Shown: piece after piece, positions 13,101 to 22,748 of the stretch
Position numbering within the stretch: the first letter of the stretch is position 1
Layout: each line of letters starts with the position of its first letter
NCBI RefSeq assembly: GCF_012273895.1
Contig: NC_052104.1
Location: 2,728,001 to 2,792,000, forward strand
DNA length: 64,000 nt
Origin: Zerene cesonia
Taxonomy: Eukaryota > Arthropoda > Insecta > Lepidoptera > Pieridae
Reading direction: 5' to 3'
Notes under the pieces: generated by a model
The model's input: the letters and a program-made list of their open reading frames with translations, nothing else
What the model was told of the DNA's origin: nothing
The model's database searches: none
Made by a program: the position numbers and the translations under genes

Positions 13101-16100
13101 TCCTAGGTATTACGTAACGGGTCGACGACCGGTTTATTGTTATGTGGATAATATTAAATACCGTGTGGTTTTCTGAGTGGCTTTTATACTGAGTCGAACG
13201 CTGGCTTGAAGAGTTCATAGGCATCTTTCTAAAATTCCGATTTCGATAAGAAAGTAAAGTAGGATTAAGTTACTCTATTGTTCAAGACTAAGAGGTATTA
13301 TGTTCAAGACTGAGTACATTCATTTTTCATGTTAAGCATATAAGAGAGTGGTAATAATTCAAATTAAATCACTACGTAGTATAAAACAAAGTATCTTTCC
13401 GCCGTATGTATGCCGTATGTGCGCCGTATGTCTGTTTGCTTAGATCTTTAAAATTACATAACACAGCATGGGGTTTTTTAATAGATACTGTTTAATATAT
13501 AAAGGGTGGGGAGGGGGCTACTCCGACAAAATCTAGTGATTAATAATTCATTCATTCATCCATTATTATAAGATTCCTCGTATGAATAAAAATGCAAAAA
13601 ATGATTGCTCTGTTTGCATGTATGTTCGAATTAATCAACCATAATAATTATCATTACGACTAACGTAACTACTATTAAAAATACTATTATATAACATTGA
13701 TAATGTTAGTAAGAATTAGTGATAATAAAAATACATACCATAAATTCTCATAATAATCAACAATCGCTAAATATCTCCTACCTGAAATTGATCTACATTG
13801 GACTATATTTCATCCCAATTGTCTATTGTTTTCCAAGATAATATTTATGATAATAGAAAAGTGGGTATCGCGGTATATAGGTAGAACGCTTACCCAATTA
13901 TCTTATCGCAGAAACAACGTTTCACTTGGAAGCTTTGGTCTATACAGTATGTTTTTGTATAACTTATTATTGTACTCGTATTCTTGTGCTACCTGGAAAT
14001 ATTTAATGTACATTTATCGAACTTCAATAATCGAATTGTGTGTTAATAAGCAAAGCCCCTAAAACATTATAACTTTTATTTTTGTTTAAATAATTTTACT
14101 ACTATATCTCTTATTGACCGTAGACGACGTGACAAATATTTTTCGCCTTCAATTATACTATTAATTTTATTGGAAATTAATGTTAGTGCTGAAATATCAA
14201 AAGCTTGATATTCCCAGTATAATTGACATCCCAATTCCTACACATTCCGCATAATACAAAAGTATAATCCCAAGGGATTTTACGATACGTACACCAATTA
14301 TCTCAATTTCTACGTAGTTACCTTGTCGGAGCAATTAGAGAGGGTTGCGTGAGCTCCGCTGTGATTGTAAGCTTATAGCAAATTATTATAATGTGAGGTC
14401 TGAAAGGTGATAAACGATTTTTAATCAGTATGTGTCTACCTAATTTTAGTGTAAAAGTTTATATGATAACATGGATCTTTATTTAATTGTTATTGAGAAA
14501 TCGATAACTGTACTCTTGCATTATTTCACGTGACAGATTTGATTACTTATGTACTGACCTATTATCATGCTACAAAAAGACATGCGTTGAAATATATATA
14601 AATAATCACGAATAATAAAAGTTCAATTATAAAGTTATAAATAATATATTCGTAATGTACAAGTACCAAATTCACTTGAAAATTATATATTTTTAAAAAA
14701 GCACAGATACAAGGAATCATTCATATAATTTTATAATCTTAAATACTATAGTATGTATGTAAATAATACAGCTAACTTCAAACCATAATATCTCAATGCT
14801 TTTTCCTTCATGATTTTATTCGTAAATTGAGGCTCATTCTATAAAGACAGTTATCTATAGTATAGATTGAATAACAATTTCCGTACATGCCTAGACTAAT
14901 AACTCAAATTTGTTTATTGGTGTCAGATATCATAAATTACTATAGGCATACCTATAAAGAAACAAGAAATATTCAATTCTGTGAGCTATAAATTAGATAT
15001 ATATCATAAATTCTTCGACCTAGTATTTAATAACCTTGTTTGTGAGTAAATAAATAGATATATCGTATTATTTTAAATTCAATATTTTATGAATAAACAC
15101 GTGAAAATAAAATGTAATTAATACAAATAATCGTTTCTCATCACATTAACTGAAACCGCATTTTTTTATGGAAAAGGTATTGTGGTGGTTCACAAACAAT
15201 ATAATATTTCGTAAATTATCAAACACATTAACAGTATTATTTAAAATTGATTATGAAGTTAACTCAGACGAGTCAAGCGAATAAGTTCGCTCAATTAATA
15301 GGGCACACATTGTCGAAAGTTAGTGGAAATTCGCGATTGCTCCCTGAGGCACGCCTGTTATCAGCAGATGAGATTCAAAAGTTACATTTAAACTTTTACA
15401 TATATTAACTGGTTCTCATTGATGTCAGTGACTGCGAGATTGTTTTTATTGTTATGTAGAAATGAATTGTCTAATATTCTTTTAACGCAATGTTCAAAGA
15501 TTTTTACCTTGTAGTTAAAGAGTATTTTTATGATAATTTTATAAAATACTGTCTGAAAGGGCAAATGCGGTTCTGCCTAACTCTTTAAGGGTGTGAAAAA
15601 TGGATGTTGACCGATTCTCAGAGATACCCAATATGCACACAAAATTTTGTGAGAATCGGTCCAGCCGTTTCGGAGGAGTATGATAACTAACATTTTGTCA
15701 TAAGAATTTTAGATAGAGATACGTAAATATTGTAAATTTTTAATTTTGCAAAATTTTATTCTTAAAAATAAAAATCGTTAAAAACTAATATGTATAAAAA
15801 AACTGTTAATCCTAGTCAATTTATTAAATTAATGCTTTTAAATAAAAATTTTGGTTCAGTGGTGAGAACCTGAACCTCAGGCCTTAGTCCTAGCAGTGTG
15901 AATATATATGGGCTGATGATGATAATGATTATGATGTGTATTAAATTTTCATTTTTATTGTGCATAATAAAAATATCTTAACGTTGAAATTAGACGAAGT
16001 ATTTAGTTATAATACACGATTGTGCACATTGATATTATTTGTTATAAATACAATATAATTAATGTAAATAATTTTTTATAGCTGGTTACATTTGCTGACA

Positions 16101-19100
16101 AGAGCTTGAATCGCCTTCGCTTCGCTGCGGATTACGATTGCGGTGCGAACGCGAATTGCACGCTTCGAGGTAACTGTTTCGTTGCTTAAAGTATATTTAT
16201 TTATTTATAACTTTTTATACAACTAGACATAAAGGAACCTTATTCCTAATATTATGTGCAGAAAAAAAAGAAGTTTAGGTGAGAGGTTTGATTATCTGTA
16301 TAAATTAGAAGACTGACACTTTTATGCTTAAACGATTTTGATAACAAAAACCACATTATTATACTTAATAGAAAAATAAATAAATCCATTGACTTCATTT
16401 AGTTACAATCCTAAAATGAGGCTTAACAAAGGGCTATATAATTAATTATGAATGCCAATAAAACCTGCTAATAGATCATTGTAAACTACGCGCTTTTGGG
16501 CTCCATCTGCATAATGGTGGATTGTTTATACGATTTTATCAGAATTTGGATTTATGGCTTTGTAACAGTCGCAGTTTTTGCCTTAAGTTAATATGAAAAT
16601 AGCAATAAATGGATGTCTTTGAGTAACATCATCAGATATTCAATGGAAGTAAGGACGGACCTTTTATCTTAAAAATAACAAGCGCTACAATTTTGCCGCA
16701 ATTTAAATTCAAATTAAGACCTTTTAGCGTAGCGAAAAACAAGAAACTAAAAACTATTCATGTTTCGGGAAACAAGGAAAGTAAAACATCCATTGTAGTG
16801 GAATCTAAATAATTTCTGGGTCAACGAATTCGTTCTTGAAACAAATCGTGTAATTACAAGCGTTTGTCGATTCAGCGGGGAAAAAAAAATGTAAAATTAA
16901 GAAAAACAGCGGCAAGACAAATGAAAATGGAATTTTTGTATCTGAGCTGAATATTTTTGAAGTCATTACGAATATCTAAAAGTGGGGAAAGAACTTTTGT
17001 GTGCTTTATTAACTTCGGTCTGATGGCGAATGTTAATTATTCAACTTGGGTTTGCGTTTTAAATTTTTCCGAATAATTACCTTGAAGTTTAGGGCTTTCA
17101 ATTAATAGTTTATTACGGTATCAAAGTTGCTGTATCAAAATAATGGTTTGGAATTTATAAACTATTTTTATGGAAAATTTCATCCATTGAATTGAAGAAT
17201 GAAATTATTAATATACTAGCTGCGCTCCGCGGTTTCACCCGCGTAAGTCCGTAAAAATTTGCCTATGTGTTATTTCAGTTGTCCAGTAGTATACGTACGA
17301 AATTTTTTTTTTTCAATTCATTGCAATCGCTTCAGTAGTTGTTGCGTGAAAGAGAAGCAAACATCCTTACAAACTTTCGCATTTATAATATTAGTAGGAT
17401 TAGTAGGATAGGATTTTGAAATTAAATTTGATGGTTTAAATAAAGAATGTTTAAATGTTTGATTGGAATAAAGATTTTAATATAATATCCTTCTACAGAA
17501 CTACAAAACAGCATTGCAAGAGAGCAAGACGAAGAAATACTCAAGCAAATGAAGACTTCGTGGGAGAAGAAGCTACCAGACATTAATTATTACTTCGAGA
17601 ACATTCTACCGCTCCTGAGAAATGCCTCTAAGGAAAATCGTTAGTATTTAAGCTAATTATATTCCGAATCAGACAATGAAATTCGCATATGAAATTGTCA
17701 AAAGACATTGCCCATAGAGGCTTAGTGGAAATAAAATCGCGACCTATTCTGTATCCACCTTTGTCTTTAACAGACGTAAATAATAACGGTAGAGACAAAC
17801 CATTTGTATCATATTTGTCTTAAATATTGTTTATAGAGCATTAGCTAGCAATTAGCTATCCGTCTTCAACTACGCGCTACATAGGCACAAAAAGGGTTAA
17901 AGGAAGAGATACCCGATAGACCATTCGCGTGAGATTTCCGGCATACAAGATATCTTTGTCCTTCCTCGAAACTATCTTCGTACCAAATATCATCCAAATC
18001 GTTCAAGTGGTTTAAGCGTAAAGAAGTGACATACAGAGTTACTTTCTCATTTATAATTTAGTAACATAATACATTAACGATCATTATCGTAAGCCAAACC
18101 TTCCTATCTCTCATCCACGTTCCAGCTTTCTGCATAACGCATCGACTCGTAAGCATTAATTTTTATCGGCACCCTTTCAGTTTACAACACCGTAGAAGAG
18201 TATTGGGACTCACTCGGTGAATATGAAGGGGCGATGTTGAAAGCCCGCGAAATTTGGGATCACGTGAGGCCTTTATACGTCAAGCTACATAAGTACGTGG
18301 CTCTTAGGCTGAAGGGAGCGGAAATGGTTGGGAAACCTTTGCCCGTATATTCGCTGAGTAAGTTGATGATTTTGTAATTTTGTTAAACGATTTTAGGTGG
18401 TTTCATATCATATCCAGTTGGGTGATGGTATGTTCTATATTATAATATTTTGAATTATTTGCGATTTGAAAAGATTGGTGGATTGTGTTCACTTATTGGA
18501 AATAAATCATACATTATGAAAATAACGGCTACAGCCTTATTGGGTTTGTGATACTTTATAAAATGAAGCTGATATTAATGAAACATGTTTATTAGTAATT
18601 AGATTTTTTAATCATTATTTATTACCTACTTTGGTTTTATATCTTATGGTTATTGTTACAATATGCTAATGTATAATTTTTGTAATTCTCTTGTTATTTT
18701 TGTTATCGCAAAAAATAGGTAAGAAAAGCGATGCTGACTGAACAAGAATCAGTTTATTTGGTCAGGTTCAGTCCTTCATTTGTTTATTACGTGACCGGAT
18801 TATAAACAACTTTTTCTACTAAACTTTGGTTAAATAAGTTTTTTCTTATAATATTATACTTCACTCTTCAGATAATTTATTCAAGTATTGTATTTTTTAT
18901 ATAGCAATTGTTTGTGTTCTTAATTGTAAAATTATTAATATTCATTATATTACACAATGTATATTAAAAAATTGCATTGAATATCAAATAATGACTTTAC
19001 CAAGAAATAAATAGATCCCTTTTGTTAAAAAGATTAAATGTATTTCGGGCTTCATCTCGAAGCGTAAGGTTACGACTAAATGTCAATACGAAGACCTATG

Positions 19101-22083
19101 TAAATAATATTATCTTGCTCACTGATCAGATTGTATCGCTTTTACAGTTGATTTATATCGAACCTTCTGGAACATGGATATCTTTTTAGTAACGTTCTTT
19201 TGATGCATGTTTAATATATATTTGAATGTGAAACTATTTGTTATGAAAAACACCAAATAAATATACGATATAATGTACTAAATCTCCCAATATACATAAA
19301 ACTTTAAACTACCACGTCCAGACAAAATATTTACTATAGAAGCCCTCGTACATAAATTTCAGCATTTTACAGCTATAAAAATTCCCTCTGGTACAATATT
19401 CCAATCCTACTTTTCTTATACGCCAATAAAATCTATCGATATACGTTTATGTGATTACGTTCACAGTGATACTAAATAACGATCATTTGAAATCTTTTTC
19501 AGAATCTCTTACTGGGGACGATTGGTCCAACTTAATTGAGAGTCTTTTACCCAAGCATTCGGATATATATCAAAAAGTTTATGCTAATTTACACTTAATG
19601 GTGAGTAGGTATAGTGATTTATGTTTGTGGTAAGCATATTATTTAACTGAAGGTTGTTAGTACGTCTCAGCTACCAATTGTTAATGTTTGAAGTGATTAG
19701 GACTAAACTAAACTTTAGATTAGCGTTTTCAGCTGAGAGCAATTTCCAAGGTCAAACAGCGGCGATGTTTGGATAGTTATCCATTTTTTGATTCAATATT
19801 TATTACGCAAGAGGCAAAATAAATTATCACAATTGTTTCACATTTTCTCTTTAAGGACATGGGTGGACTAAACGCTTTTAAAGAAGCCGAAAAACTAATA
19901 AAACACCTGAACTTCGGTGAAATTCCATCGGAAATTCTAACAGAATCTGACTACAACGGATCCTGTCCAACCTCAATTGTGGACTGGTGTCAGCCAAATA
20001 AAATGAAATACGTCACTTGCAAAGATGTCAGCATACCTAATTATATGGAAGCCCATGAAGTTGCCATGAAAATTAAATACAAGTTAATTGCCGCTACACA
20101 CAGCAATAATACGTATATCTTAAGAGAAGCTCCTAGATATTCAGGTATGTGTAAGCTTGTATGCTCCGTTAATGACACGCTGTCTCTTGGGAGTCATAAC
20201 GTAGTCTAGCAGAAAACTATCGTAAAGGAATATGTACTATGGTTTCACAGAACAGTAATTTTATAAGAGCTAGTTTCTTTTAGCGAATACACTCTTATGC
20301 AAAAATTTGATAATGCAAGCGGAATATTTACTATGATCTCAGAAAAGTATCCTTAAAATGCGTTGTTTCAAGCAAGTTCCTTTATTATAATGACCAATGT
20401 ATAAATGTCATTATCATCCCTTACAATTTCCAAGACCAGTAAAATCATCTTCATTTAGTTGTATATTTGCATTCATGGTACAAAATGGTAGAATTTAATT
20501 AATATTTTTTGTTTCAATTACTTCTATACAAATCATGAAATACTTATTTACAGCTATATACGAGGCTATACCTGGGTTTGTCTCATTGTTGTCAATGAAC
20601 CCACACACTCTGGATCGTGCAGGATTGTACGCATTGGATCGATTTAATTACAATCCGAATTATCACCGTTTGGTTCTACAACTGATTATAGCCCTACGTG
20701 ATCTGCCTAAGTATGTTTATAATTCAATTGCTGTTAATTATTATGCTCACATGCCATTTTATTAACATAGCTACATGTTTTTATTTCTTCTATATAAATT
20801 ACAGTCTTATTTTACAAAAAATATGCTTAGTTACATTTTTCTTTCAGTAATTTTTTCGACATACTGAGGACCACAGCAAAACGATTTTAATATTTGATGT
20901 GGATTTATTTCAGATTAAATTTCTATATAGCTGCGGATGAATGGCGTTTACAGTTACTAATGGGTAAAATACCTTTCTCAAAAATCGGTGACAGCTGGAG
21001 CGAATTCCGCAAAAATTTCTCTTTGATTGAGTCATCAAATATCGATGTTCTTGGAGATCCCTACGTAGTGTCTAATAAACCATATATTGGGTAAGTTAAA
21101 GTTAGGATAGAATTAATATACAAATATATATCGTAATTTAGCTTAGGTTAATGTTTCATAATCTCACACGGCTCTCGCTGAAACTAATTAATTCCGAAAA
21201 AGCATAAGTTGTGTGTAAATCCTCATAATATTTAAGAATACGTGTGTTTCAAGTTACAATGTGTTTCAAGTATTTTTATTTTTAAATATTAAAAAATTGT
21301 TTCAGTAAATTCATGGGGTTAATATTAAAATATCAAGTTTATCAGTCGTTTGCTGAAGAACTAATGTCAGATGATGGAGACTTAGTTTCACATGTCGCAG
21401 AAAATAATCAACGTTTAATGTAAGTATTGGTTATGGAATGCGGTAAATGAAATAAACCAATTGTAGGAAGCTAATCTTGTCACGTAATTGTGTTCCTTAC
21501 TATAATATGTATGTATGTTTTCAGAGATGCAATGATGCAAGGATATGGATTCACTTGGACTGAAATGGTGAGCGATGTGTTAGCGAAACGTGAAAATGGA
21601 TTGGAATATACTGGCCTCACCGATTATTTCAGGCTCTTAGACGAATACTTGGATAATCAATTAGACCCTACAAGTGAGAATACATTCGAAGATTACATTG
21701 ATCCTCCAAGCGAAGAACCAGTAGAAAATGAAATACCGGAGGAAAAAGATGCAGCCGTGGATTACGAAGATAAATATGACCAAGAACCTCCAAAGACACA
21801 CGAGGATATCAATGAAAATATAATTGAAACGGATGAAGAACCGCACGCGAAATTCGGCCTTGAAACCTCAACGGTTGGCGTACTTGAAATCAAGAATCCT
21901 GTGGCTGCATCGGACCAAAATGATAGCGATAGCCCTAAGGAAGCATCATATAACATATACTGGTGGATAGGCATCGCAGTAGCGATAGCTGTTGTTGTGG
22001 TTCTAGTGGCGATAATAGCGAGAAAGCGCCACAACCACAGAAAACAATTAGAAAGGCAAAGGAGGCAGAACACGCGCGCCTGA
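6272..22083 (+). CDS. Catalytically dead ACE-like membrane protein (peptidase M2 family, Ance-3-like), 11 coding exons
   Basis: Joined exons: 6272-6466, 11987-12154, 16082-16169, 17499-17639, 18181-18357, 19503-19600, 19856-20144, 20554-20710, 20914-21090, 21306-21419, 21525-22083. They total 2163 nt, giving 720 residues and a TGA stop. All introns are GT-AG with phases 0,0,1,1,1,0,1,2,2,2, and no in-frame stop appears. Order of parts: signal peptide (about 1-23), M2 ectodomain (about 25-580), E/D/P-rich stalk (580-676), membrane helix (680-700), basic cytoplasmic tail (701-720). Family landmarks: LYVKLHKYV, C141-C147, C326-C344, HEVAM at 356-360 where active ACE has HEMGH, YEAIPG where ACE has HEAIGD, and DEWR where ACE has RWRW. 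The second zinc histidine is Met360. Human testis ACE residues Q281, H353, A354, K511, H513, R522 and Y523 align with D262, P327, T328, D486, Y488, G497 and K498. Peptidase activity is therefore very unlikely. A binding or scaffolding role at the cell surface is inferred from Drosophila Ance-2 to -5 and nematode ACN-1, which also lack active-site residues. The single-helix anchor suggests Ance-3, but orthology is untested. Confidence 0.93.
6716..7035 (+). repeat. Family S repeat, full length, inserted into family M
   Basis: It runs from TGTGGGAGTCGAGCACAC to CCCGCTATGACATAAAA with an A-rich tail. It belongs to a subfamily with GCGGGCAGCGCATTCACAGA and GGTGATCGCTTACC, shared only with the copy at 27946. 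The A tail and the insertion inside another repeat point to retroposition. Confidence 0.85.
7046..7112. repeat. TA dinucleotide microsatellite, about 33 units
   Basis: An unbroken TA run directly follows the A-rich tail of the family S insertion, so it probably grew from that tail. It is in intron 1. Confidence 0.95.
9730..9900 (+). repeat. Family Y short repeat in intron 1
   Basis: CCACCCGCCCCAGCTTCGCA, CTTCCTCTTGCATCACTATA, AAATCATAATCTGTTGCATC. It matches the copies at 29250 and 43060 block by block. Confidence 0.6.
11235..11310 (-). repeat. Family R fragment in intron 1
   Basis: AGACAGAGTTACTTTCGTAT then TTATAATATCAGTAG is the reverse of the family R 5' end. Confidence 0.55.
11987..12154 (+). 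CDS. Coding exon 2
   Basis: Codes residues 66-121 (LERDKAYGIF to ETEQWIR). The acceptor is ACTTACAG and the donor CGG|GTAAGT, both phase 0. It corresponds to the N-terminal helical stretch of M2 peptidases, which is weakly conserved. The assignment rests on the clean splice sites, the jump in GC content over flanking intron and phase continuity with exons 1 and 3. Confidence 0.85.
12235..12300 (-). repeat. Family X fragment in intron 2
   Basis: CACTGCAGCGACACAAGCC and ATGAGGGTTCAGGTCAAAAT match the reverse of the family X 3' half. Confidence 0.55.
13400..13432 (+). repeat. Three tandem GCCGTATGT units in intron 2
   Basis: GCCGTATGTAT, GCCGTATGTGC and GCCGTATGTCT follow each other. A small minisatellite without known role. 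Confidence 0.7.
15555..15720 (+). repeat. Family T short repeat in intron 2
   Basis: GTTCTGCCTAACTC, TGTGAGAATCGGTCCAGCCG, TTTCGGAGGAGTATGATAAC. It shares blocks with the copies at 36838 and 61035; probably a LINE/SINE 3' end. Confidence 0.65.
15845..15940 (+). repeat. Family X remnant with internal deletion (intron 2)
   Basis: It has the head GGTTCAGTGGTGAGAACCT, then CCTTAGTCCTAGCAGTGTG, then the tail GGGCTGATGATGATAATG. The middle is missing. Confidence 0.65.
16082..16169 (+). CDS. Coding exon 3: first conserved cysteine pair
   Basis: Codes residues 122-150 plus the first base of E151. It contains YDCGANANCT: C141 and C147 are six residues apart, as in the C152-C158 disulfide of human testis ACE, and N146-C-T is an N-glycosylation sequon. 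The acceptor is TTTTTTATAG and the donor GAG|GTAACT (phase 1). Confidence 0.87.
16170..17498 (+). other. Intron 3 (1.3 kb)
   Basis: Phase 1, GTAACT...CTACAG. It contains the family M copy at 17214; nothing else was seen. Confidence 0.85.
17214..17412 (+). repeat. Family M repeat in intron 3
   Basis: CTAGCTGCGCTCCGCGG head, GTCCAGTAGT, a T run, GCGTGAAAGAGAAGC, tail TTATAATATTAGTAGGAT. The GTAGGAATATCGGG part is deleted. It ends about 85 bp before exon 4. Confidence 0.8.
17499..17639 (+). CDS. Coding exon 4
   Basis: Codes residues 151-197 plus the first base of L198 (ELQNSIAREQDEEILKQM to NASKEN). It aligns with the ACE region around LDPDLTNILASSR...WEGW; TSWEKK keeps the conserved Trp-Glu. 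NAS is a possible glycosylation site. The acceptor is CCTTCTACAG and the donor AATC|GTTAGT (phase 1). Reading through the donor hits a TAG at once, which fixes the exon end. Confidence 0.87.
17640..18180 (+). other. Intron 4 (541 bp)
   Basis: Phase 1, GTTAGT...TTTCAG, containing a reverse family R copy. Confidence 0.85.
17900..18070 (-). repeat. Family R repeat in intron 4
   Basis: ACCAAATATCATCCAAATCG, AAGTGGTTTAAGCGTAAAGA and CAGAGTTACTTTCTCATTTA are the reverse of family R. It ends about 110 bp before exon 5. Confidence 0.55.
18181..18357 (+). CDS. Coding exon 5: EYWDSLGEYE and LYVKLHKYV block
   Basis: Codes residues 198-256 plus the first base of K257. LYVKLHKYVALRLKG is one of the clearest M2 signatures (ACE: LYxxLHAYVRRxL). 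EEYWDSLGEYE matches the family block GAYWRSWYDSPSFEED in position. The ACE segment RINLRGPIPAHLLG is shortened to VGKPLPVYSLS. The acceptor is ACCCTTTCAG and the donor CTGA|GTAAGT (phase 1). Confidence 0.93.
18358..19502 (+). other. Intron 5 (1.1 kb)
   Basis: Phase 1, GTAAGT...TTTCAG. AT-rich; no repeat recognised. The five later introns are short: 255, 409, 203, 215 and 105 bp. Confidence 0.85.
19503..19600 (+). CDS. Coding exon 6: region of the GNMWAQSW motif
   Basis: Codes residues 257-289 (KSLTGDDWSNLIESLLPKH and on). W264 aligns with W283 of the ACE motif MWAQSW; the substrate-binding Gln281 is Asp262 here. The acceptor is CTTTTTCAG and the donor ATG|GTGAGT (phase 0). Confidence 0.9.
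19856..20144 (+). CDS. Coding exon 7: defective zinc-binding motif HEVAM
   Basis: Codes residues 290-385 plus one base of A386. C326 and C344 are 18 apart, exactly as C352-C370 in human testis ACE, with Asp at +6 in both (ACE CHASAWD, here CPTSIVD). An extra C334 lies between them. EAHEVAMKIKY (354-364) replaces HHEMGHIQY: the first zinc His (356) and catalytic Glu (357) remain, and the second zinc His is Met360. A short insertion THSNNT (370-375) follows and carries a glycosylation sequon. The acceptor is CTCTTTAAG, less usual than CAG; the donor is TCAG|GTATGT (phase 1). Confidence 0.95.
20554..20710 (+). CDS. Coding exon 8: YEAIPG, third zinc-ligand region
   Basis: Codes residues 386-437 and two bases of K438. 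AIYEAIPGFVSLLSMNPHTLDRAGL matches ACE GFHEAIGDVLALSVSTPxHLxxIGL. Glu389 sits at the third zinc-ligand position and is kept; the helix-capping GD is PG. NYHRLVLQLIIALRDLPK matches the ACE stretch ending KIAFLPFG. The acceptor is TTATTTACAG and the donor CTAA|GTATGT (phase 2). Confidence 0.94.
20914..21090 (+). CDS. Coding exon 9: DEWR and PYIG blocks
   Basis: Codes residues 438-496 and two bases of G497. FYIAADEWRLQLLMGKI matches ACE YLVDQWRWxVFSGxI. DPYVVSNKPYIG matches AKFHIPxxxPYIR; the carboxylate-binding Lys511 and His513 are Asp486 and Tyr488, and the chloride ligand Arg522 is Gly497. NFS is a glycosylation sequon. The acceptor is ATTTATTTCAG and the donor TTGG|GTAAGT (phase 2). Confidence 0.93.
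21306..21419 (+). CDS. Coding exon 10
   Basis: Codes residues 497-534 and two bases of I535. KFMGLILKYQVYQSFAEEL matches ACE YFVSFxLQFQFHEALC. The two cysteines of the third ACE disulfide (ALC...KCDIY) are absent: the segment is AEELMSDDGDLVSHVAENNQ. The acceptor is TTGTTTCAG and the donor TTAAT|GTAAGT (phase 2). Confidence 0.92.
21525..22083 (+). CDS. Coding exon 11: end of M2 domain, acidic stalk, membrane helix, basic tail, stop
   Basis: Codes residues 535-720 and TGA. GYGFTWTEMVSDVLAKR...LTDYFRLLDEYLDNQ is the C-terminal end of the M2 fold (ACE: SRPWxEAMxxxTG...MLxYFxPLxxWL). Residues 580-676 are rich in Glu, Asp and Pro, with no predicted fold. Residues 680-700 (YWWIGIAVAIAVVVVLVAIIA) form one hydrophobic helix. 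The tail 701-720 begins RKRHNHRK and is strongly basic, giving a type I topology. Stalk, helix and tail share one exon with the end of the domain. Confidence 0.94.
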
Positions 22084-22361
22084 TTTGAGGAATATCGGTT
22101 CTAGGATGAGAACCGATACTTATTGAATAAGACACTAGTGAAATTGTGCCAAGTCGGTCACTGTGTGAGTACAAATATGTGGTTCACGTGTTTTATTTAA
22201 TTTAACATTTCTATTGTTTTGTGTTCGTGTTTCTCTCTGGTGCTCTTATTGTAATAATTCGATTTCATCGCATCTCAACTTTTGTGTTTTTATGAGTTGT
22301 GTCATAAAATCTTCATATACATTTAATCAACTGTATAAATAGTTAGTAAAGATGGAATAAA
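22084..22361 (+). other. Probable 3' UTR of the ACE-like gene with poly(A) signal
   Basis: AATAAA at 22356-22361 is the first canonical poly(A) signal after the TGA. Further AATAAA copies at 22514-22519 and 22743-22748 could give longer transcripts. The stretch is AT-rich with no open frame of note. Confidence 0.6.
22093..22118 (+). promoter_or_regulatory. Hairpin in the 3' UTR, nine bases after the stop codon
   Basis: TATCGGTTCT (22093-22102) and AGAACCGATA (22109-22118) are perfect 10-bp inverted arms around the loop AGGATG. In an mRNA this would make a stable stem-loop close to the UGA. Function unknown. Confidence 0.5.
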
Positions 22362-22748
22362 TATTTTTGTACATATCACAATTTGCGAAGTAAATGATTG
22401 TTACCAAGTGTTAAATCATAGGTGTATATTTATATTTAGATGTAATTTCGCTGTGCCTTAAGCGTTTCAATTTCTTATAAGTAATATTAATAATTATAGA
22501 TGGTGATCTTTGTAATAAATACGAGGTAAATTTTATAAATCTTTACTCTGCTGTAAAAAGACCAAATTCCGATGCGTTTTTTGTTTTAATATTCTGTATT
22601 ATTTTAACATTTTTTTATTAAATGATCCTTCGAGTTTACTATAACCAAGTGTTATGATTAATTCGATCGTAATGTTAAATTTATTTAACTAGATATTTAT
22701 ATTGTCAAGGCATGAAATACCAAATTATGTGAATTGGAAAAAAATAAA

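Larger units (their letters stand above)
12155..16081 (+). other. Intron 2 (3.9 kb)
   Basis: Phase 0, GTAAGT...TTATAG. It holds X fragments (12235, 15845), a GCCGTATGT triplet (13400) and a family T copy (15555). The rest is plain AT-rich sequence. Confidence 0.85.

Noticed and set aside
21762..22073. 103-codon - frame opposite exon 11
   Set aside because: A shadow of the coding exon; no splice or start context.
22081..22118. UGA plus downstream hairpin as a selenocysteine (SECIS) arrangement
   Set aside because: A TAG follows in frame within seven codons, the stem lacks the non-canonical G-A core of SECIS elements, and the UGA is at the natural protein end.
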